Source of the DNA: Calycina herbarum
Lineage: Eukaryota > Ascomycota > Leotiomycetes > Helotiales > Pezizellaceae
Reading direction: 5' to 3'
Length of the DNA stretch: 64,000 nucleotides
Assembly (NCBI GenBank): GCA_001414485.1
Contig: LLEY01000039.1
Span: forward strand, 372,001-436,000
Shown: positions 32,021 to 44,210 of the stretch, piece after piece
How positions within the stretch are numbered: the stretch's first letter is position 1
Layout of the letters: each line of letters begins with the position of its first letter
The notes under the pieces: model-generated
Database searches by the model: none
What the model was told of the DNA's origin: nothing
The model's input: only the letters and a program-made list of their open reading frames with translations
Translations under genes and position numbers: made by a program

Positions 32021-33359
32021 TCAGACCTCCTCATCGTCGACATCATAAGCTATCGGTTTCTGTCCCAAGCCCAGCTTATCCAGATTGCAAAGCTGGTATA
32101 CCCACAAAACTCCAGATATTCCAAGCTCATTCATCCACAGTCTCCAAGGACCCGTCTTCTTACGCACATTACCATTCCGCTCCGCTATCTTATACATCTC
32201 CTCCACCCGTGGTCTTCTTTTCTCCTCGTAGACCTTGAAAGTGTCTTCAAGAGAATGTTTACCGCTTTTGAGAATCTTAGAAAGCATGGCGACATCTTCC
32301 AAAGCCATTGAAACCCCCTGGCCAGCGTGAGGCTGCATCGCATGAGCTGCGTCGCCTATGATGAGGCACCGCCCTCTGGACCATCTCCCCCCTAAAGGCA
32401 AGCGAAACACTGGATAGAACTTGAGCACCTCAGTTTGGCGAATGAGTTCCCTCAGAAGATCGCCCCATTCGCCTTCTGCGCCCTTTATTAGATCGGTCAA
32501 GGTTTCTTTGACGGTCTCGACTTCCTTTTTTCCACGCTCCTCCCACCCATCACGGGTATCGCCAGAAGTGGGAATGGCAACTTCGCGGGAAAAGAACCAA
32601 AAAATCTTGTCGGAAGGTATTTTACACGGGGTCACCGCGAACATGCCGTCCGTGGTCAGTGTCGCGTTTAGACCTTCAAGCGATTTGGCGTTCGGAGGTA
32701 ATCCAGCGGTCTGAATAAGTGAAAAAATGCTTGACATGCCAGAATATTCAGGTGAAATTTCCGGGTCAACATATATCTTCCTGACGGCAGAGTGGATACC
32801 GTCACAGCCGAGAAGGAAATCCGCCGTTTCAACAGTGCCATCAGAAAAAGTTGCCGTGATTCCTTGGTCATTTTCCTCGAATCCCACGATAGATTTGCTG
32901 TAATGGATTTGAATGCCCGCTTTTTCTGCTGCTTCGTAAAGTACCTTCATGAGTTCACTCCTCCGGACGCGCAGGAACCCAAATCCCGTTTGGGGCTTGC
33001 TCCAGGATGTCATATCAACATTTCCCAGAACACTTCCCTTCAATGAATGTAGCACTAGATCTGAAGTTTCCACCCCTCGAGCTAGAACTTCATCGTAAAG
33101 ACCAAGCCTATGCAGTAGTCTCAACCCGTTAGCGGGGATAGCGATAGCTCCTCCGAGGCTCGTTGGTTCTGAGCGGATTTCATAGACGACGGGATTGATG
33201 TTGAGATCACGATGCAAATGAAGGGCTGCCAATAGACCCGCTGGGCCTGCTCCTACAATTATGACCTAGAGTGACAGTATCAGAACTTGAAATGATATGC
33301 ATTGTAATTCGCGAAGCTACAGGGCAGGGGAAAAATACCTTTTGAAACTGGAGGCTCAT
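32021..33359 (-). CDS. FAD-dependent monooxygenase (salicylate-hydroxylase-like)
   Basis: Exons 33359-33339 and 33265-32021 give 421 residues. The seven-codon first exon (MSLQFQK) splices into VIIVGAGPAGLLAALHL, the FAD-binding GxGxxG site. Later markers are the internal LLGCDGIHSAVRK (DG motif, FAD and NAD(P)H contact) and CLIIGDAAHAMQPHAGQG (GD motif binding the FAD ribityl chain). This is the group A flavoprotein hydroxylase layout, which inserts one oxygen atom into an aromatic or related substrate using NAD(P)H. The substrate is not predictable. No signal peptide or membrane anchor is visible. No biosynthetic partner genes lie next to it, so a catabolic or tailoring role is open. Confidence 0.9.
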
Positions 33360-34838
33360 GTTGGTTGTAGAGGTTGTTATAACTATAACTGCTGGTCTAA
33401 ACAAGAGTGCACTAATGTTTCTTAATGCAAATACAAGTGTGAAATTTGGGTTCTGGGTATGAAAGGAGTTGAACAATTTTGCCTTTAATTATTGCTTGGA
33501 CGCCTCTTCTTTTAAATAGAAGCTGACAAGAATGCATGGATTATCAAATTTCTATTTTCAGCCGTTAGTTGTGAAATTTCAAGGGGCCGAATCCACACAA
33601 CTCGCCATGAAGAGCTCTTGCGGTTTCCTCTTCGGCTTTTTCTAACAAGCGATTGTTTAGGGGGTTCATTCGGAAGCGATCGGGAATCGGGATTTAACCC
33701 TCGGATTTTCGGGTACTAGAATGAAAAGTAACGGGAGTTTCAAGCTTTGTAGAATGCTGAACCTAGCACTCCTAATGTGTATATCCAGTAGCATTCCGTT
33801 GTATCCGATCTGATTGATTGCAAATATATCCACTGGTTTTGAGATAACCAGTGGATTCTTCTAAGAGAGGCGATTAAAGTGGGCGAGATCTCCCGCCACC
33901 TAATTTTATCACGACATACGGTTACCAAAGTACACCTTTTACACCGCTTTCATATATCTATTTACTATACATATTCTTTTCCAACAAATATATAATAGAG
34001 AACCCCTTGTTAATGGATAATTAAATCGTAAGTATTTGGATTGAATATATTTGCTGGCTATAAAAAGCGCGGGTTGAGCCAACAAGATGATATACTCGTA
34101 GACTCTATATACTAGCATACGTCCATGATGTTACATGTGCCAGCAAGAAACTTCCGGCTTTTCAAGAAGTCTTTCAACGTTAAAGTTATATTCTTTGTTA
34201 CTTCGTCTCTTTTTTCACACTCAGCTGGGATGAATTCGAAAGAAAATAAAAATTGAGGAGCTTTGTAATTTTACAATTCACACTGAGATTTGAAACCTCT
34301 CAACCAAAATCAACTAAGAAGAGGCCCCTTTTTGCTTCGCACTCACATAGCTCTTGGATGCAATCATGTCACGTGGATCATATCGGAATCCTCGGGGTTG
34401 AAGTGTCCTGAGTCGCGATATAATTCTACTGAGACCATGATGATAGTAGTTCGTTACTTACGTACAGTTCCCCTGGATTATAACTTATTACAATGGCCAG
34501 GTCACGTGTATCGAGATGAGCCGTCATCATGATTCTATATTTAGACACATCGTTATGGTGAGCTAAAAGCGAGCTAGGCTATTCAATTGTCTTTCATCAT
34601 GTTAGACTCGTGTGCGAGTGCACTTTGTCATGAGTCAACGTCATTAACATCCCTTTGCTTTGTCAAAATAAATGAAATTCTTCGGCCCAAAAATAATTCT
34701 CCCACCTCTAAAGCTCAATATTATATTAAAGCTAATAGCTAACCTTTTTTAAATTATGAACAAGAATTGAATTGAAACCCCACTCCATATTAATCAACTG
34801 CTTGAACCCCAAGACACAAGACTTTTAAAAAAGACCGT
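33360..34838. other. Intergenic region left of the GAG cluster
   Basis: This 1.48-kb stretch is AT-rich, especially 33900-34100, with no supported gene. It holds the monooxygenase promoter and the agd3 3' flank, and marks the left border of the exopolysaccharide cluster. Confidence 0.5.
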
Positions 34839-37378
34839 CTAAATAGCAACAGGCGTAGTCAAAGTGATAGTGACTGCCTTTCCAACCAACTTAGTCCAGA
34901 TAGTAAGTGGATCACTTCCCAACTTCTCTCTAGTCGCTCCGGAAGTAGTTGTGGCATCACCGGGAACCGTAATGGGAACGGGAACCGAACATGTGTTGCC
35001 ATTTGCAGTGACAGTGACACCGGTGATGAACTTTGCGGGGGTTCCGACTGTTGATTTACCATCGGTCATCGTGTAAGTGACGCTGGGGTTGCATTGACTA
35101 AACATTATTAGCATTGCTCTTGGCTTTACAGATATGTCTGCGGAGTACTTACTCAAGCTTCATTCTGTTTGTGAAAGCTGTTCCAAGATCCGCGAGACCG
35201 AGCGTGACGACAGGCCATGTTGTCCTATATTTGGTTAGTAGATGAAGCCCTTCCTGTAGATGGATGGGTTGGGGCACTTACAATCTCATCATTTCTTGAA
35301 GAACTACTTCGGTAAAGATCTGGAGGAGGGAGAACTGTCCAACCTCACTCCCAGCTGTATATGTGGGGGTGTCGCCAAGTCTCATGTTTGCTTGATGGAA
35401 CATGAATCTGTGATGATTAGTCGAAATGCCATGGAGAACACTTTCTTGGTTGGATTAACTCACGGATCATGACGTAAACCAAGCAAGTGTCGAGACTCGG
35501 TTGTTCGGGTGAAGTCGATCAGAGAACTAAAACCTCCATATCCACCAGAAGTATCGATCCACTCGCTGAGAGTGCAGTTCGCCATGTCACAGTTATAATA
35601 GATAGGTGTAGCTATGAAGTGGTAAATTAGTTTGGGCAATACAAAAAGGGGGTATCCAGTTTGACAATGAAAAAACTTACGCCAGCGAGGAACAATAGTT
35701 AATCCAGCATAGCCATTGTTGGCAACAGTACTAATCAATGGCCAAAATGGTTTGTCCTGCTCGAGAGTTAGTCAAAGTAACTAAAAGGTAGTATGTAATG
35801 AACAAACTTGATTCAATAGTGGAGGTCGACTACTATCTCCAACCACAACGGTGATACCATTATCCAGAAATGCCTTGATAGCATCGCCATTATGCAGGCC
35901 GGTGATAGCTGGAGGAATAAGCGAGTTTTTAGAGAATTTTCCAGAAGAGATGCCTGTCTGTGAAAGCCAGGCAATGTTGAACTTCATTTCCTTGTTTACG
36001 TCGGAATAAGTTGCGTTATTTAAGTTTTCATGAGAGAAGGTATGCGAGACGTGCAAAAAAGCATCACGATTGGCTGCTTTCATAAACCAAGCGCCTATAG
36101 GATCCTGTTGAACACATGCTTTGGTCCAAGTGTAACTCGTTGGGGTGGTAGGCCAAACATCTGTTCCTGTTCCGAGATCTTTTTGGAACTCGAGTGGTGG
36201 AGCTGGCAGTTGGGAATATGAAATGGGGACTTTGGGGTTGCAAGTGCCATTGGAAACGTTTATGGCCCACTCAACATTACCATTTCCATTGTGACCCATC
36301 TCAACAACGTAAGATGAGCCAGCAGGAAGGCGAGCGTTGAGCCTCTTTTGCCAGGCGACATGTTCGTCCAGGTCAGATGTTCGAACTCTAAATCTTGAGG
36401 TGGATGGTTGGTAAAGGGTGGTTGCCAACTGCAAATCATCAACCTGTGTGCCAAAGAACATTCGTTTTCTACCGGAATCTGGCAAAAGTGTTAGAATTCT
36501 GATGTGACTAAAACGAAACCAGGAGTGAGAAATCGGAAACTTACATAAACCGCGGGTCATCCAATTGATATGAGCATGCATGAGAAAATTTGATGACGCC
36601 GACCATTGAGTTGCAAAGCCAGTGAACCAGACCATCTGTTGACGACCGGAATAATTGTTGATGACTGCAGCGGTGGTAGTATTGGTGAAATCCCCAGCAG
36701 GGCCGAATTGTGCAATTTCAGTAGTGGTCGATGGGTCAGTAATGGTGGCTGGATAATGCCATATATCCTTAGTAGTCATGGTAGCATCTCTACAAATTTG
36801 TTAGAATTGGACAACCATGGGTTCTTGAACGACCTTACCGTACGAGACCTGCAGTGGGGAAAGCTGTCGTGTTGGAAAAGCTGACAAATTGTTCTATTCC
36901 ACTGCCACAGCATCCTTGACCGGCAATGGCCGTTTGAACACCTAGAATATATATATTAGAGTTGTTGGCAAGAGTGACCCGGGGATAACGTACCAAATGC
37001 GCCATACGGGTACACATCCAGTCTCACCATTCGAGCACCGAAGGTTGTCTGGTAATCGTATAGCTGCTGAAACTGGGCTGCAGTGATGGCACTCGCCCAT
37101 CCAGTTGAGTACTCATAAGTAACCTCACTGACAAGAATAAATCCTCCATAGTTCCCACTGGCTTTTGTTGAGTTCAACACCGGCAAGGTTATTCCTCCTT
37201 GTGGTACAATGATAGTCTGGTAGGGGATGCCATAACCATCCAGTCCAGAGGTCGCAGAGAAGGCGGAAGTGGTATCTCTTGCGAAGACAAGAATCGTGCT
37301 GTTTGCCGTAATAGCTGAAGTCAAAGTACCAAATAGAGGGACTGCCAACAGGCATTTGAGGAACCCGGAAGCTCGCAT
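34839..37378 (-). CDS. agd3: Agd3-type galactosaminogalactan deacetylase (CE18)
   Basis: Nine exons (37378-36994, 36941-36839, 36789-36545, 36478-35808, 35756-35681, 35611-35464, 35407-35282, 35224-35153, 35097-34839) give 694 residues. An N-terminal signal peptide (MRASGFLKCLLAVPLFGTLT) points to secretion. The deacetylase core has KRMFFGTQVDDLQL, with the metal-binding and catalytic Asp pair, and FLHVSHTFSHENLNNATY, with metal-binding His residues. The C-terminal 90 residues form a Thr/Val-rich beta domain. Agd3 of Aspergillus fumigatus removes N-acetyl groups from GalNAc in galactosaminogalactan, giving the polymer positive charge and adhesiveness. Linked uge3, sph3 and gtb3 genes support the same role here. 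An earlier in-frame TTG is not a start; the ATG at 37378 is the first. Confidence 0.9.
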
Positions 37379-38894
37379 CTTCAAAATCTAAAAAAGGAAA
37401 AGCGAAAAAGAGTAGAGAACAAAACAGGTTGTAAGCGGTGTCAAGTACCCCAGGGGGTAGTGCAGGACCGGACTGGATGATCGGAACAGCCTGGCTAAGC
37501 ATGTTGACGAAAGAGATTGGAAATTACTGACATGCCGTCTGAGTTGTCTTGCGTAAGTTGGTGAGTCGCGGGTTGATGGGGTCAGATCCCTCGTCATCTC
37601 CACGACTTGGAAGTCGACTAAAGACCCATACTTTCGATAGATTCAACAAAGTCATTCAGCCTTTCCATGTTGGGTCCCGCTAGGTCCCGGAGTTCTAAAA
37701 TAAAGACACCCGAGGTCACTAAATCGGTCAGCTTGAGTGTTGACTAGCTGGACGGAGCCGAATCCAATCATTATCCGAATCAGCTTTTGGCAGGCTAAAG
37801 ATGCACAAAGTAATATATTATATGTCATGATGAGGCAGGCATCCATGATCCATCTGCATGCAACGTCAAGGGGGGCAGGGCAGGGCTGGGCCTCCGAAGG
37901 TTGTTGGACTGAAAAGAGGTGAAGATCCACACGAGCTTCTCGTATCTGTTTCAACTACAAAAGAATCATTTTCTTCCCGTTGGCGCGCGCGCGCAAGGAA
38001 TGGAGTGTACTACAGTAGGTACAAAAAAGACTATTCTGCAAACCCTCCCGCTTCGCTCTGGCCCTGTCCTCATGCATCGCTACTAGGTACGGTGACCATC
38101 AAAGGTATGGTAGCTGTTAATGATAAGACTTAGACTACTACGTGATCAGCACCTATAAGGCTTCTGGATTCTTTTAGAAAGAAAATCTCTTAGTCATTAC
38201 TTAACTATCGTCTGAGAAGGAATTCTCGGAACAAGTCACGTGAATACTAGAATGCTCAAACTCCCTCTCTCTGGTAAGCTGTGAGCTTGACCAAAGGAAT
38301 TTGAGTGGTCTGAGATATGTTGCACTCAAGACCAACTCGCCGACAAGTTTTTAAAATTTCAGAAAACTCGTGACTGTTGTCGAAATTACACCTCAGATCC
38401 AAGGCAAACATCCGGTTTGTCAGTACCTGGCTGTATGCGCCTTTCTGAATAACAACTGGCAGATGAGTTTTAAGAAACTCAAAAACAACGATCCTTTTGA
38501 TCAACTCTAATTTGATATAAAAATATAAAAAACCAAGACGACTTTCTCACACCTGACTGAGTAGGTGTTGCATCACAAGGTGAGTTGCTGTCACTCAGGT
38601 ATCCACTCCAGGCAATGAATCGCGTCGTCCTCGTTCCGCACGTGACACTGCTTTAAGCTTCCTGGCAAAGAGGGTAATCACCCAGCAGACAGCTTGAACA
38701 ACCTCGTCAACTTCCAAACCAACATTCCACGAATCTTCCATCGAAAACCGAGCATCTGAAATCCCGCACTCACCGCGAGTTGCCCTGAAGTTCCATCACC
38801 GATATCCCCTCAAGTCCTTCGATTCGACGCGATCGCCGAGAGCAATCAGGAGCTAGGTCACAAAGGGCGCCTGACGGACGCTCGAGTAGTCGAT
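37379..38894. other. Divergent promoter region between agd3 and rpn3
   Basis: About 1.5 kb separates the divergent agd3 and rpn3 starts. A GCGCGCGCGCGC run lies at 37983-37994. No supported gene was seen; short open frames overlap promoter sequence. Confidence 0.5.
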
Positions 38895-40767
38895 ATGCCT
38901 AGCAAGACCCCCCATACCAACGGCAATGAACCAGTCGAGAACGGCATCAATGGTACAAAGGACGTCGAGATGAAGGATGATGCGCCCAATCCCTTGAAGG
39001 GTGGGAAAGGCAAGAAGGTCAAGGAAGGCGAGGAAGAGATGACGGTGGTAGTGCCACCATCAAAGGGCTCCAAACTATCCGCTCCACCGACGAAGGATAC
39101 GGATGGAGATGTTGCCATGGACGGCGAGGTGGAAGGGGAGGATGATGGTGCTGTCAAGGTTGATCCGGTCACCCAGGCTGTATCAGGTACGTTGGTTGCA
39201 TCCTGGTGTCTACGCTTTTGCCGTTTCTTTGCTAACATTCATCTCCTTTTCTCCAGATATCAAGAGTAATTTCCCATTACTTGAGCGCGCCGTTACCTTG
39301 TTCGATGCCAGATTTACCCTCCGAGCCCTCCGATCCATTTCCTCTATCCGCAAACGCCTCACACCCGATATCCTCGCACAAGTTATCACCGAGACCTATC
39401 CTTCAACCAGTCCTGCGGCCAGATCTTTGTTAGTTGCACTCGACAGGGAAAATGCTACTTTCGCAAAGCCAAGCTCGACCGAGATGGAGATCGACTCCGA
39501 ATCAAAAGCAACCAAGAATGGGAAGAAGGAACAGAAAGAGATCATCCCTGAAGTCGATATCTTCCTCGGCATCCTTACCCAAATCTACTACCTGGACAAC
39601 AAGATCACACAAAAGGGCGCAGTTTTCTCGCAACATCTAGCAGAGCGGATACACTCATTGAATCGACGGACCCTGGACTCACTCTCTGCCCGCGTTTACT
39701 TTTACTACTCAATGTTCGCAGAACAGATGCATCCTCTTCCTCCATCACCTGCCTCACCTGTTGTCTCTCTACGACCAGCTCTTCTCTCTGCCCTGCGAAC
39801 GGCCGTTTTGCGAAAGGATGTTGATACACAATCCACAGTTATCGTCTTACTATTACGAAACTACCTGTCGACATCTCATATCACCCAAGCCGATCTCCTC
39901 GTCACACACACCAAGTTCCCTGACAACGCATCAAACAACCAGGTTGCGCGATATTTATATTATCTAGGTCGTATCAGAGCCATCCAATTACGTTACACCG
40001 AAGCTCAGCAACAACTCACAGCGGCAACAAGAAAGGCACCATCGAGTCCTAGCGCAGCAGGTTTCTCCCAGAGTGCTACGAAGTTGAAACTAGTGGTGGA
40101 ATTGTTAATGGGTGACATCCCCGAACGTGCGACCTTCCGTGTCGCTAGCATGGAGCGTGCCTTGGAACCATACCTGCAACTTGTTCAGGCTGTACGAGTT
40201 GGACTCCTTGGGGAATTCGAAAGCACAATCAAGCAACACAGCGAGACTTTCCGACGAGATGGAACCTACACCCTAATCCTCCGCCTTCGCCAGAATGTCA
40301 TCAAAACTGGAATTCGAATGATGTCCTTGTCCTACTCGAGAATTTCCCTTCGCGATATTTGTATCCGATTGAAGTTGGAGAGCGAGGAGTCTGCGGAATA
40401 CATTGTGGCAAAGGCGATCCGGGATGGCGTCATAGAAGCCTCTTTGGATCGAGAGCGGGGTTTCATGAAGAGCAAGGAGGTTGGAGACGTGTATGCGACT
40501 AGAGAGCCTGGAGAAGCTTTCCATGAGCGTATTCGTGCATGCCTCGGCCTCCACGACGAAAGTGTTAAGGTATGCTGTGTTTCCTTAATCCGATGGTATA
40601 CGCAATAACTAATTATTCTCCAGGCAATGCGTTTCCCAATGAACCAACATCGATTAGAACTCAAGAACGCACAAGAAGCAAGAGAGCGCGAGCGCGAAAT
40701 GGCAAAGGAGATCCAAGATGGTGATCTCGATGAGGATGATCTTGGTGGAGAGTATGAGGGTATGTAA
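38895..40767 (+). CDS. rpn3: 26S proteasome regulatory subunit Rpn3 (PSMD3)
   Basis: Exons 38895-39186, 39257-40569 and 40624-40767 give 582 residues. The first 98 residues are charged and variable. The conserved Rpn3 body follows, with DIKSNFPLLERAVTLFDARF, PEVDIFLGILTQIYYLDNK, RYLYYLGRIRAIQLRYTEAQ and the PCI winged-helix part MSLSYSRISLRDICIRLKL through EYIVAKAIRDGVIEASLD. The last exon supplies AMRFPMNQHRLELKNAQEAR and an acidic tail. Rpn3 is a structural PCI subunit of the proteasome lid, acting in nucleus and cytosol, and is essential in yeast. It is a housekeeping gene yet sits between agd3 and uge3 of an exopolysaccharide cluster. Confidence 0.95.
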
Positions 40768-42986
40768 GATGGCTGGCAACAGTGGGATGCGGGTGGATGC
40801 GAAATGGCGGAAATACGCAAACAACATGTACACAAGGTCTCTCGAAATCGTAAAGCATGGGCGGGTGTGGGTTTGTTCGATCAACCAAACGGGGTGATAA
40901 ACCGCATGGCGATGGATTTTGCAATGGAACTGGGGGATGGGGGGAGCTTTGATTCGGTTTTCAGGGGGAGGAAAGGAGGGGTTTAATCACCTTTTATTCT
41001 TCTTGGGTGGCACTGGATTAATCTCGTCCTTTTGCCGCCCGGATATCAACAGGCCTTCTTCTTCACCTCTTTTTTGTTACCACTACTTACAATTACCGAA
41101 CCAAATGGATCCCCTTTCTTTTTTGTTTTGTTCTGGATGGGATGGATGGGTACGATAGATACATGGCATTACTTTTTGGGGGGAGGCCAAATGCATGTTT
41201 TATTATTGCTCTGACGAGCTCTTGTGCTATTACTAGTTTTCTTTTCTCCTTTCTTTTTGTTATATCTGTATATTTTCCCTCTTTAGGTTTCCATCTTCAT
41301 GGCATTTTTTCTCTTTCCTCTGTGTGAGTGATGCATGCCGGTGTGGCGGTTTCTTTTTGAGTGTGATGCTCCGCTAGTAAAATTTCTCTTTGTGTTTTGT
41401 AGATATAAGCAGATGTGGGATTGTGAGGTTTATATATATGTTTACTTACTTGTTCTCGAGTTTCCTTGTGTCTCCAATTGTTTGTTGTTATTGACCGTGT
41501 GGGTGGTAGGTCACCGTAAGTGGCTAGTCTGATGGTTATTAAGTTGACCGTGTGTACAGCTGGGGTTTTTTCTTGTGATAACCTGAGAGGACTTCAGTAA
41601 ATATTTTTGGAGTGAATTGGTAGGTGGCCGTTAAGGTGTCTCTTTTTCTTCACAGTTGTCGTTCCGTTGAGAGGCAAAGCTGATACATATTTTAAGTGAA
41701 GTACTGCGACCAGAAGGCCCCTTGGTGATTCGGGGCGAGCTGAAGTCAGGTGTGGTCGTAAGAGAGGGGGAGAGTATGTGTGAAAGAAGGAGAGGATACA
41801 GAAGGGATTGATGGACCGGTGCCAAAGCTCAGCTGCAAGTTTGTGGTCAGTGTTTCTTGTTATTTCGAACCTCGTTTCTTAGACCTTGGTAAAATTTTCT
41901 AGCTTGGGCATTGACCAGTACTCGAAAGGTCTGGAAGCATATTGTCTCAGCACCCAGTCGTATCCATCTCAGAATGGTTGAACGCAACGCCACTGGGGAA
42001 AATCTTTCGGACGGAATTTTCCGAAGAAAAAAGTAGTGGTCACCAGTCCATGGAAAACCCCAAAAGGTCGCCCCAGGACGTAACTTTCCCGCTTTTCTAG
42101 GAATCGAAAATAGAAATAGGTTAGGATTAATGAATGTGGGCTCCCGAGTTGATAATCGCTGAAGTCTCGGCACTGTCTGGCGCTCTTTGAATTGGAGCTA
42201 ATAACTAGGAAGTTTCAGATGCAGGTCAATGTGACAACTGACATAGACGATCCAGATTTTTGAGGTCTAGAGATGGGAGGTCGATAACTGGGTAAGTTCC
42301 ATTGTCAAAGTGTATGCAATGGTGCTGTGATGCTGTGCTTCTGTGGAAATTATGGAGGCCGAGAGGTTGGCAATAGCTGAAAATGTCTTCAAAAAACCAG
42401 GTGCATTTGTGCTGAAACTCAAAAATACCAAGGCAATAAAATTTGATTACCTGCGTTGATGGTGTTGTGAGCTATATCCGGCTGAGCGGGAGGAATTTCA
42501 ATCAAAATTCGCATGCGAGCCACGTGGGAGACAGGAAAGGCAAACGATGGTGGCTGTCATCTAAAGATCAAAGGAGGCCCCGTCGCTCACTAGATGGCGC
42601 TAAGGGATGAGATTTAAGCGAGTTCCTGAGCTAAGTACGCTGACATTATCTGGGCCACGTTGTCGGTAGTTGTAGTGTAAGCCATCCTTGCCGCGAACTA
42701 GAAACGTCAGGAGATGGCTTGGAGACTAAGGGGATGACATTTTGAAAGCTCCGTAGTGGCAAACTGACAGCGTGCGACCACCAAGACGACTTTGTCTGGT
42801 GTGATGCCGATAAATGTCGAGAGAACGAGGTTATACTCACGATCATTACCAAAACAAATTCCAGGGGATGAAAAAAATTATGTAATTATCATTAAATCAT
42901 TTCTCATCTATCTATAAAACTCCACAAGAACCCATATAGAATACAGAAAAAAGACTCGTGAATCATGAAAACATGGTCAAAACAAT
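40768..42986. other. Long convergent intergenic region between rpn3 and uge3
   Basis: 2.2 kb between the 3' ends of two convergent genes. The first 800 bp are T-rich and are likely rpn3 3' untranslated sequence. The remainder shows short open frames without motifs. No RNA gene or transposon was recognised. Confidence 0.5.
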
Positions 42987-44210
42987 TTAAGAAACATATC
43001 CAAGGTATCGGCAGACATCGTAGCAAGCAGTTTTGAGACTCCTCTCAGTCTTCCATCCCAATTCGCTCCCGCTCTTGCTTGGCTCTGCGATGCAAACACC
43101 AACATCTCCTTCTCTGCGTCCCTTCTCAATAGTTGGGATTGCCTTGCCGGAAACTTCTCGCATCGAAGTGACAATGTCCATGACACTGTTACCAGTTCCA
43201 GATCCAAGGTTGAAGATGTGGTAGCCAGTCTTTGCATCGGCAGCTGTGGATTTCTTGAGAGCAGCGAGATGTCCCATAGCTAAATCGGAGACGTGGATGA
43301 AATCTCTGATGGCGGTTCCGTCTGGAGTATCCCAGTTGGTGCCGAAGACACTGAGTGCCTCCAATTTTCCGGACATGGCTTTGACAACAATGGGCATCAA
43401 GTTCTCACCACTTGGGTCCTCGCCGAGTTTGCCGCTCTCATCGGCGCCGATTGGGTTGAAGTATCTTAATGCAGTAATGTTCCACTCATGATCGCTATTA
43501 ACAATATCATTCAAAATAGCCTCACACATCCATTTACTCCTGCCATAAGGATTGGTAAGACCGTGGCAAGAAGAGCTGTCAGCCATCGATTCCGTGAGAC
43601 GGCCACCCTGGTTGGCAAGTTCGCCGTAGACAGTGGCAGAAGAAGAGAAAATGAGGTTCTTAATGTGAAGGTCTCCGAGTATAGTACAGAAATCAACAAG
43701 GCCAGCGACGTTGTTGGAGTAGTATTGGAGTGGCTTCTTGAAAGATTCCGCGACTGACTTGTAGGCAGCGAAGTGTATGACTCCAGTGATCTTGGACTTT
43801 GTGGCCGAGTTTGGTGCGGTTTTATATTTGGAGAGAATGGAAGTCATTTGCTCTTGGTCACGATAATCAACTTGATAGAAGTCGAGAATTGGTTGAGATT
43901 CAGAGGATGTGTAGTGAGAATCCATGAGGTTGTCAAGTTTGCCAAGGACGTTCAGCTCAGAGCGGGAGTTGTTGTCGATGATGATCACATTCTGTCCAGT
44001 CTTGAGGAGTTCCCAAGAGGTATGACTTCCGATGAAGCCCAGACCACCAACAACAAGGATAAAATCATCATTGGAGGAGGACGGAGAAGTGCGAGAGTAA
44101 GAGTCGGAAGATTCGGAGAGGACAGTTGCTGGTGTGCTGGATCTGGAGATAGGGGACGAGGAGGAGATGGAGGAATTGTCATCGAAGGGAAAGGTGTTGA
44201 AGGTAGACAT
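42987..44210 (-). CDS. uge3: UDP-glucose/GlcNAc 4-epimerase
   Basis: A single exon of 407 residues. After a Ser-rich N-terminus of about 48 residues, the NAD-binding fold starts with FILVVGGLGFIGSHTSWELL and the aspartate-containing VIIIDNNSRSELNV. Catalytic features are the SSATVYG strand and NPYGRSKWMCE, which carries the active-site Tyr-x3-Lys. The later FNPIGADESGKLGEDPSG, RDFIHVSDLAMGHLAAL and FNLGSGTGNSVMDIV are typical of 4-epimerases. The enzyme interconverts UDP-glucose and UDP-galactose and, in the Uge3 type, UDP-GlcNAc and UDP-GalNAc, supplying precursors of galactosaminogalactan. The name uge3 rests on the linked agd3, sph3 and gtb3 genes; the housekeeping Leloir enzyme cannot be excluded from sequence alone. 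The proximity to two sph3 copies favours the cluster role. Confidence 0.85.
   Translation of the reverse strand: MSTFNTFPFDDNSSISSSSPISRSSTPATVLSESSDSYSRTSPSSSNDDFILVVGGLGFIGSHTSWELLKTGQNVIIIDNNSRSELNVLGKLDNLMDSHYTSSESQPILDFYQVDYRDQEQMTSILSKYKTAPNSATKSKITGVIHFAAYKSVAESFKKPLQYYSNNVAGLVDFCTILGDLHIKNLIFSSSATVYGELANQGGRLTESMADSSSCHGLTNPYGRSKWMCEAILNDIVNSDHEWNITALRYFNPIGADESGKLGEDPSGENLMPIVVKAMSGKLEALSVFGTNWDTPDGTAIRDFIHVSDLAMGHLAALKKSTAADAKTGYHIFNLGSGTGNSVMDIVTSMREVSGKAIPTIEKGRREGDVGVCIAEPSKSGSELGWKTERSLKTACYDVCRYLGYVS

Noticed and set aside
37983..37994. GCGCGCGCGCGC run as a Z-DNA or regulatory signal
   Set aside because: A short simple repeat in an intergenic region with nothing around it to support a function.
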